Positions 57,386 through 64,000 of a stretch of DNA of 64,000 nt are shown here, in pieces. How positions within the stretch are numbered: position 1 is the first letter of the stretch; every line of letters starts with the position of its first letter. The stretch is from Thozetella sp. PMI_491 (taxonomy: Eukaryota > Ascomycota > Sordariomycetes > Chaetosphaeriales > Chaetosphaeriaceae), in NCBI GenBank assembly GCA_021432635.1, contig MU270015.1, positions 607,057-671,056 on the forward strand, read 5' to 3'. The notes under the pieces are model-generated. The model was not told the origin of the DNA, ran no database searches, and saw only the letters and a program-made list of their open reading frames with translations. Both the position numbers and the translations under genes were made by a program.

Positions 57386-59688
57386 ATGGCGACGGTTATT
57401 ACCAGTGAAAAGCTCGTTGCTGTTGTGCAGAGCGGTGGGATACCTGGAGGAGCCATCCCGCCGCTCGGCGCTCCACAACAGGTGAAGCGTTTCTGGTTCC
57501 AACGGGCGAAAAGTGATTACGATCCGGATGCTACTGCCACTCAGGTCAGCTTGTCGCTAACCTATTGCTGTCTGTGTGAGGTATCGGGCTGCTAATAGGG
57601 ATATGGAGCTTAGCCGAGTGTCTTCGACGACCCTCTAACAGCCGAGCAGTATGCACCGCCGCCCAGCTGGTAAGCCTAAGCACAACCCATCAGCCCGCCC
57701 TAGCCCTGCTGGGAAGCCTAGGCAGCTAATGATTTCGATAGGGAGAATTTCGGGCGCTTTGACCCCATGGTTCGGTGGACGTGGCGCGAGGAGCTTAAGC
57801 TGATTCGAAAGATCGATTTGCGGATCATGCTCTGGGCCTGTATCATGTTCATGTCTCTTCAGCTGGACCGAGCCAATCTCGGCCAGGCGTTGTCGGATAA
57901 CTTCTTGGATGACTTGAATCTGACAACTAACGGTACCGCGCCTTACCCTTAGACTGCCCACTAGAATGCCCTAACCTTTCGCTTCAGACTACAATTTGGG
58001 CAGCACCGTGCAGCTGGTATGCTTCATACTAGCCGAGCTTCCTTCGCAGCTGGTATCTAAGTGGGTCGGAGTCGATAGGTGGGTTCCTACCCAAATGGTA
58101 TTCTGGAGTCTTGTCAGCGGTGCTCAGTTTTGGCTGTCTAGCCGCGCCTCGTTCTTGGCATGCCGGGCTTTGCTTGGTCTGCTCATGGGAGGCTTTATTC
58201 CTGACGTGAGTGATGCCCCATACCTCTGTTGCTAGGTCCTCATACTCACCCAGCGCCTCTCGCAGGTGATTTTGTACCTGTCGTACTTTTACAAACACCA
58301 TGAATTATCGATCCGTCTCGGGTTCTTCTGGACAGGGTTGAACTTGGCCTCCATTATCTCATCCTTGGTGGCAAACGGTTTACTGCGCATGCGCGGCATC
58401 GCCGGCGTCGCAGGCTGGCGCTGGATGTTTCTCATTGAGGTGCGCCACGGAACTTCTCTAGGGCCAGTCATTTACTCACCGGAAAATGGTTTAGGGCTTG
58501 GTCACTTTAGTCGTCGGCTTTTTCTCTTACCTCCTAATGCCTCCGGGTCCTTGTCAGACTGCAAGCTACTTCCGAGGCAAGGACGGTTGGTTTACCGAAA
58601 GGCATGGTTCAGGCCGCTTCGCCACCGAGAGCTTTGCTGACCGGGCGTTCTTTAGAGAGGAGATAATTCTCGTCAATCGTATCATCCGCGAAGATCCGAG
58701 CAAGAGCTCCATGCACAATCGGCAACCAGTCACACCTCGCTTATTGTGGGAGAGTCTCATGGACTATGACATCTGGTTCGTTGAGCATGATTCTTGGTGT
58801 GATCTCGAGCCGTATACCTAACACTGCCCATAGGCCGATCTATCTCCTTGGGATGCTCTATGCAATCCCTTGGACGCCCCTTAACCAATACTTAACCCTG
58901 TCTCTGAGGGGCTTGGGATTCAGCACCTTCCAGACCAATCTGTTGACGATCCCGGCAACAGCCGCCTCCAGTAAGCAGGCTAATAAATTCAGATGAACAT
59001 TAAGACACGGCACTAATCGAGCCATACGTAGCCATCACCCTATTAGCTATAACCTACACTGCGGAGGTTCTCGGAAGCATAACTTATGTTGCTATGTTTG
59101 GCCAGTTTTGGGTGTTGCCTTTCCTAATATGGCTGGAGGTGGGCTACACGACTGAGTCCAATAAATGGCTCGTCTACGCCATCATGATCCTATTGTTGGC
59201 TTATCCGAATCGTAAGCCAGTTACTACTGTCCTTCCTTGCCGGCTGGAGCTAATACATCTTAGCGGAAGCCATCCATGCAGCATGGAATTCTCGAAATTC
59301 CAACGCTGTGCGGCTCCGGACAGTCTCGACAGCCATGTACAATATATTCCAACAGCTCGGTGGGATCATTGGTTCCAACATATACCACCCAGGTATGTAG
59401 CTGTTTCTTGCAGTCTTTACTAAACTTCGCCGTCTACCGCCTGTCTTGGGCTAATATGGCTAATTATCAATAGATGACGCACCTTTGTACCGCCGTGGTA
59501 ACAAAGTCTTGCTCGGCATGCTTGCACTAAATGTCGTCGTTTATTCGTCAACCAAGGCCTACTATTTGTTCCAAAATAGCCGCAGGGCTAAGAAGTGGGA
59601 CTCTATGACAGAAGACGAGCGTCTTGTCTATCTGCAAACCACTACTGACCAAGGCAACAAGCGACTCGACTTCCGCTTTGCGCACTAA
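57386..59688 (+). CDS. MFS permease, Dal5/anion:cation symporter family, next to sulfatase
   Basis: A gene of about ten short introns beginning at ATG 57386. Features are [39 protein letters not shown] (helix 1; the R-A-N motif), [47 protein letters not shown] and GWRWMFLIE. Next come [44 protein letters not shown] and a C-terminal [11 protein letters not shown]. Homologues read WFTEREE without an insert. Here 58602-58655 would be a 54-base GC-AG intron, but it is also open in frame (see findings). The substrate is probably an organic anion such as a sulfate ester, from its divergent pairing with the sulfatase. Confidence 0.88.
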
Positions 59689-60537
59689 GTTGTTCTTCAA
59701 AACCCTTCCTACATAACCGGTATCTGCATGGAAATGTCGATTATGGCACACAGAAGGAATCTTTTGACAGGTAGAGATGAATAAGAGTGTAAATTGCGCG
59801 TACCTGCAAGTGTCGCTCTTTTACGTTGCTCCTCTGAGTAGACCGTGCTCGAAGATTCGTTTCCATTGCTTCCGATGCGAGCACCCCTAACTGGAGTTTA
59901 AGGCTGTCGCAGCCAGTATTGAGTTTTTGGGTGTTCCTGGAGCTCTGGGGAGCCACGGCTCTATATATGCAAAGCACTTTGTATTCAAAGTCTTTCGCAA
60001 TAGCGTAATAAAGTATATTAATCATTTTGCTTTTGTAAACAGCTGATGCGCCAACGCGTAGTGTCTGTGATGCTGGTTGCGCTGCGACCAGCAGGGTCGT
60101 AGATACCTAGGCAGGTACCTACCTTGGTTGGCATTTGGGTCACAAATATGCACTTTCTCATCTCCTATCCAGGCTGTTCGCCTTACCTGAATGTATTGCC
60201 CTGTATTGCCGTTCTAGAGACAGTTTAGCCTTGTCTGGGCAGCCGGATTCAGAGCCGCCAAAACGCCCTTGCAACGAGTGCAGCCTATTAACGTGCGAGA
60301 TTTCTGCCAATATTGCCTCACCTGGCCAGCGAGGCGCCACGAAGCTCCCGGGGCGTGTGATAGCAACTCGGAGCGGTAGCGCATTTCTGGCCGGCAGCCG
60401 CAGCGATATTACGGCATTTTAGCATGTATATATAATGTCCAGTTCCCCCAGGGGGTCAAGATTCGGCTTTGCAGTACACAGACCCCCTGATCTTCACTCC
60501 CTCTTCCCTCATCAAGGTGGGCCATAAGACTAGCATC
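59689..60537. other. Intergenic; CTAGGCAGGTACCTACC motif near 60105
   Basis: No supported gene. A TATATATAATG element at about 60426-60436 lies about 100 bases upstream of the next start and may be its TATA box. Confidence 0.4.
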
Positions 60538-62483
60538 ATGGCTTGTACCAACCCTCCGGCTGCTGAATATTTCAGCCCCGCAGCCTTGGAAAATATGACG
60601 GAGAAGTTGATTCAGACTTGTCTCAACGCGACCGTAACCTTAGAATTCAACGGAAAGAACCACATCGGCATTGCGGTTGATCAAGCACCCAAATACTTCT
60701 TAGGCTACCCCACCCTGGTCAGCGAGCTTCTCGGCGTGTGGTGGGTGTATCCCGCTGCGGCGATCCTCGCCCGCCTGATCGACTTCAAGCTGCCGTTGTT
60801 GCAGCTTGTCTTTCAACATCCTCGCCCGCGCCTCGTTATCGGCCGGTGGTCCCAGGTCCTGGCCTTTCTCCACCTTGTCGGGGATCCCATTGACTCCATG
60901 AGCAGCAACCTCTTCACGTTGGTGTCGGCCATGAGAACCCTCAGGGATGTGCTGCGCAAGTTTAAAGAGAGAGACGGGCTTCGGCCTACCCCGAGAGCCA
61001 GACCGAGCCTGTGGAAGATGATTGGGGCCGCCGTCTACAGGATGCTCGGCATGCAACTCGATTCCAAGCTCCGACGGGCGCGCATGATTTCGTTGGTGCA
61101 TCTGACGTACGTCTCGAACGGCCATCCCATAGAGCTCCAGGATGTGGTTGAGTAAGGGAGCCTACCTAGCGGAGTTGTCCTTTGTCTACGCAGAGCATTT
61201 CAGACTAACAACTTGGTCGCTGCAGCTGCGAAGACGTCTACGAAACAGAATTCGAACACGCCGCCCTGTCACTGGCAGCGGACCGGAGCTCCAACTTCTT
61301 GCCCGTGGGCATCGCGGTCTTCGGCTTCATCACCACCGTCCTCCTCAAGTATGTGTACATCGATAGTACCGAATACGACGACAACAATCCGCAGCACATT
61401 GTCATTTGGAGTCTCTCTTCCTCGATGATTGTCATGTGCGACATCCCAAACGTCATACTCGCCTCCGTGATAGGCGTCCAGCAGTCGCCGCACACGGGCT
61501 GGAGGATCCTTCGGCAACTCGAGGGGGCCATTCAAAAGGCGCAAAAGGCCTCGGCCAACCGGTTGCGGTCTCATGGTAGCAGACCGGCATCTGCTGCAGC
61601 GAACAATGGGGCACCGGGAGTTGGACCACCGACACCCATGCCAATAGAGACAGCTCCGACTCCGCCGCCGTCCGTGATACGCCGCATCTCAGACGACAAT
61701 GAAATGCTTTCCAAATCCCCTTGGAATCTCGACCAAAGTCTGGCTGAGCTGCAACTTCAGAACGGGGCCGTTTCGAACTGGCGGCCAGATCAACCCCGGG
61801 CGCGCCCGCACTGGGCCTTCCCGTTTTCAGGACTCGACCTCATAGCATTACTGAACGTCGTCGGCGGCTCGGCAGGCGCCATAGCGCTCGCGGCCAAAGT
61901 TTCGCCCGAGGGCGGCAACTGCCGCACTATCACCAAAGTCGTCATGGTATCGATCTACCTGGCAAAGTTCTTGGCACAACGATACTTGCTAAACCGGCCC
62001 GAATCGATCAGGAGACAGATGTACTGGACCATGTTCGGCGACGCCATCTCCCTCGCCCTCTTCACGTCGGTCATCTGCGTCACGCAGAGCGGCGGCTTGA
62101 ACAGGCACGGCTGCTACCGGTTGTGCGACACGCACGGCTTGTGCGGCATCTTTTCGCCTAAGATCAGCTGGGAAGTCGTGAGCAGTCGGATCCCCAGCAT
62201 GTATGCTAGCATTCTGTTTGGGTTCTTGGCTGCGCAGCTCGTCTTTTGCGCTCTCATCTTGCTCGTCTTAAAGGACGGATGTCAGGTGTACCACCAAGAT
62301 GACACGCCACAAGACGAAGCACAAGATAATGTGTCGCGTGGTGACGAGGATACTGGAGACACGCCGACTCAGGGGGGCCAGATCGTCGAATTTAAACCTA
62401 TCCTTAGATTAGCGAGAGACGAGCGGCATTCGCAACTTCAACCGGGAGTATTGAAGGCTTCAATGTCTGATGAACTGGCATGA
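60538..62483 (+). CDS. Multi-pass membrane protein of unknown function
   Basis: Two exons (60538-61151, 61226-62483) join in phase to give 623 residues. There are several hydrophobic segments: about 60-85 near LLGVWWVYPAAAILA, VGIAVFGFITTVLLKYVYI, VIWSLSSSMIVMC and LDLIALLNVVGGSAGAIALAA. Further ones are MFGDAISLALFTSVICV and ASILFGFLAAQLVFCALILLVL. A disordered Pro/Ser-rich loop sits in the middle (PTPMPIETAPTPPPS) and an acidic tail is cytoplasmic. The N-terminus lacks a cleavable signal. I recognise no named family; it resembles the large class of uncharacterised Pezizomycotina membrane proteins. Its composition and codon use look like those of a real, conserved gene. Confidence 0.7.
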
Positions 62484-63105
62484 AACATCATTGCGATGCA
62501 ATTTAGACCCCGGGAAGAGTCATCAAAGGATATTCCGCAGGCTCAAACCCGCGGGTTTGCCATCGCTTGCTCCAGCCCAGGTGTACCTTGTCATCCGGCA
62601 TCAAACCCGGTACTTCACTTACCGATGTACTACGCAGACTAACTGGCCGCCCACCGATGAAGAGCTGGTAAGTGTGACGTACCTTCCCCGCTGGCGACCA
62701 CTGTAATATAGTAGCCCAAATACTATCCCATCCCGATCATGCTCACGCCTGATGACTTTAATTAAGAATCCCATAGTATAACCGAGAAGGATTCCTGTAA
62801 GCAAGCCCGCATTCTGGCATCTCCCTCCTCGGAATTTACATGAAAGCCTTGACTTGCGCTCGTTTTAAACTCAACTCTTGTTGACAAGTGTTGTGAGCGT
62901 CTCATGCAGCATATATTTTACTCTTTTCTGATCTAGACTTCGTGATCAGGATTACTATCCTCGTTGATTATTACAAGTATTATAAAGCGGCACAATAATA
63001 TGTGAGCACCGAGTAGCATGGAAAGAGAAGAGCCTGCTTTTGTGCTACAAACCAAGGAAGCTATCCAGTAATCTGTATCTATAGTGAGATACCTACCGGT
63101 GTTAC
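62484..63105. other. Intergenic, no gene seen
   Basis: AT-leaning region holding the 3' ends of the converging membrane-protein and CHAT genes. No frame of note. Confidence 0.4.
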
Positions 63106-64000
63106 CTACGCTATCCCCAACCCTTCCATAGCCTCGGCTATGTTGCCAGCCATATCGGGGTTTGGCTTCGGTTGGTAGCAGAACCAGCTTCCCCACAAGG
63201 AAAACGAAGCCCAATGGTAGGGCGCCCTCGGGTGACACCGTAGCCTCGCTGCTAGGTTTTTCCTCTGGCACCGTTCTCTGTCGCATGCTCTGACAGAGTT
63301 GATGGCATGCTGAGTAGCGCGGGCGATGTCAACCAGCAAGTCTCCGGGCTCAGAGCGCGCCAACTGTGAACTGCAGGCCCCTCCCCCATCATCGCGTGGG
63401 TCCGTGGTCGCAGCCTCAAACGCAGTTTTGTAGAACTCTTGCGAAAACTTTACCGCGTCGTTGTTGTCCAAGGGCCATAGGGTGCCGACGACCGAAGTGG
63501 CACCCGCGGCGAGGAAGGCCGTTATTAGCCCGAGCGTATCGTCGCTCTGGCTCACAACTAGTTGGCCCGACCCACATCCCATTAGGAGCACCAGCCGAGC
63601 GCGGATCGTGGCCGCGAAGACGTCCTGGAGGGTAAATCGACTTGTAGGCTCTTGGTTCTGGGCCTGCTCATTGTCGAATGTTGAGCTCGGCGTCTCTTCC
63701 GCGGGCTGAGTCGCGATATCCGACCCACCCGAAGCTTCTAGCGACGCCTCTGGCTGCAAAACCAAGAACTGCTCGAGTGCCCTCCCGTCGACATGTCCAT
63801 GAAAGTGGAGGATGTCGGCATCGGGCATTTGTTCCGCAACGGCTGCCTGTGTCACTGCAGTGCCAGAAATGATACTTGACGTCATCCCGGTTCGGCTGGT
63901 AAGCTGACTTGCCATGTCCCTGATGGCCGGAGCCGCCGCAGCTGCAGGGTCATCTCTCACTGTATGCGAATGGAAGAAGTGCGCACGTAGTGGCTCACTG
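63106..64000 (-). CDS. CHAT-domain protein (caspase-like), C-terminal part; runs off the window
   Basis: The frame is open from the window edge to the stop at 63106. The CHAT fold is shown by ADILHFHGH (catalytic His) about 55 residues in, and by RARLVLLMGCGSGQ (catalytic Cys in G-C-x-S-G; many members have A-C-x-S-G). GLITAFLAAGATSVVGTLWPLDN is next, a block conserved across CHAT proteins. The end PYHWASFSLWGSW is the usual P-x-x-WA-F-x-L-x-G terminus. CHAT proteases are relatives of caspases and separase; fungal ones often follow TPR repeats and may act in cell death. Both catalytic residues are present, so it may be active. The N-terminal domains lie beyond the window. Confidence 0.85.
   Translation of the reverse strand, partial: SEPLRAHFFHSHTVRDDPAAAAAPAIRDMASQLTSRTGMTSSIISGTAVTQAAVAEQMPDADILHFHGHVDGRALEQFLVLQPEASLEASGGSDIATQPAEETPSSTFDNEQAQNQEPTSRFTLQDVFAATIRARLVLLMGCGSGQLVVSQSDDTLGLITAFLAAGATSVVGTLWPLDNNDAVKFSQEFYKTAFEAATTDPRDDGGGACSSQLARSEPGDLLVDIARATQHAINSVRACDRERCQRKNLAARLRCHPRAPYHWASFSLWGSWFCYQPKPNPDMAGNIAEAMEGLGIA

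Overview
The window is nuclear DNA of a filamentous ascomycete (Pezizomycotina). Most genes carry several short GT-AG introns of about 50-80 bases with CTAAC/CTGAC-like branch points. The gene content is typical of that group: Zn2Cys6 regulators, Dal5-type MFS permeases, short tyrosinases, a HET-domain relic and DUF4419. I cannot name the species. Genes were modelled by joining open frames at splice sites that keep phase, so exon edges are predictions.

Layout. 1-2.5 kb: AT-rich transposon margin with the end of a Copia element, a candidate LTR and a small Cys-rich gene. 2.6-4.3 kb: intact cytochrome P450. 4.7-7.8 kb: three decayed host genes in a row (DyP-type peroxidase, tannase/feruloyl esterase, sugar transporter). 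8.2-10 kb: two secreted or surface Cys-rich proteins. 11.8-14.2 kb: a fungal_trans regulator without a visible zinc cluster. 15.1-15.6 kb: an 86-residue protein, followed by about 3 kb without a convincing gene. 18.6-23.1 kb: secreted short tyrosinase and a Dal5-type permease. 24.1 kb: a 42-residue secreted-peptide candidate. 25.2-25.9 kb: DUF924 pseudogene.

26.1-32.3 kb is the most coherent functional block: a D-amino-acid oxidase with a peroxisomal C-terminus, a secreted membrane-dipeptidase (M19) homologue, and a divergent PTR2 peptide transporter. GATA-factor consensus sites are dense in the two promoters. This looks like a nitrogen-scavenging unit for peptides containing D-residues. A Zn2Cys6 regulator, a MAPEG protein and a DUF4419 protein follow. 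A HET pseudogene lies at about 39 kb and a T38 tract at 40.2 kb.

42.0-43.7 kb: second short tyrosinase. 44.3-52.3 kb: a compact set of type-B carboxylesterase, mitochondrial class-III aminotransferase, Zn2Cys6 regulator and Dal5-type permease, arranged as two divergent pairs with a 23-base convergent gap in the middle. 53.1-54.6 kb: aspartate-type aminotransferase. 55.0-59.7 kb: a divergent sulfatase/MFS pair, probably for sulfate-ester use. 60.5-62.5 kb: a multi-pass membrane protein of unknown function. 63.1 kb to the end: a CHAT-domain protein that runs off the window.

Taken together this is an accessory, probably subtelomeric-like or transposon-flanked region, rich in transporters, scavenging enzymes and regulators, with at least five decayed host genes. 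I found no PKS, NRPS or RiPP backbone gene, no rRNA or tRNA and no CRISPR.
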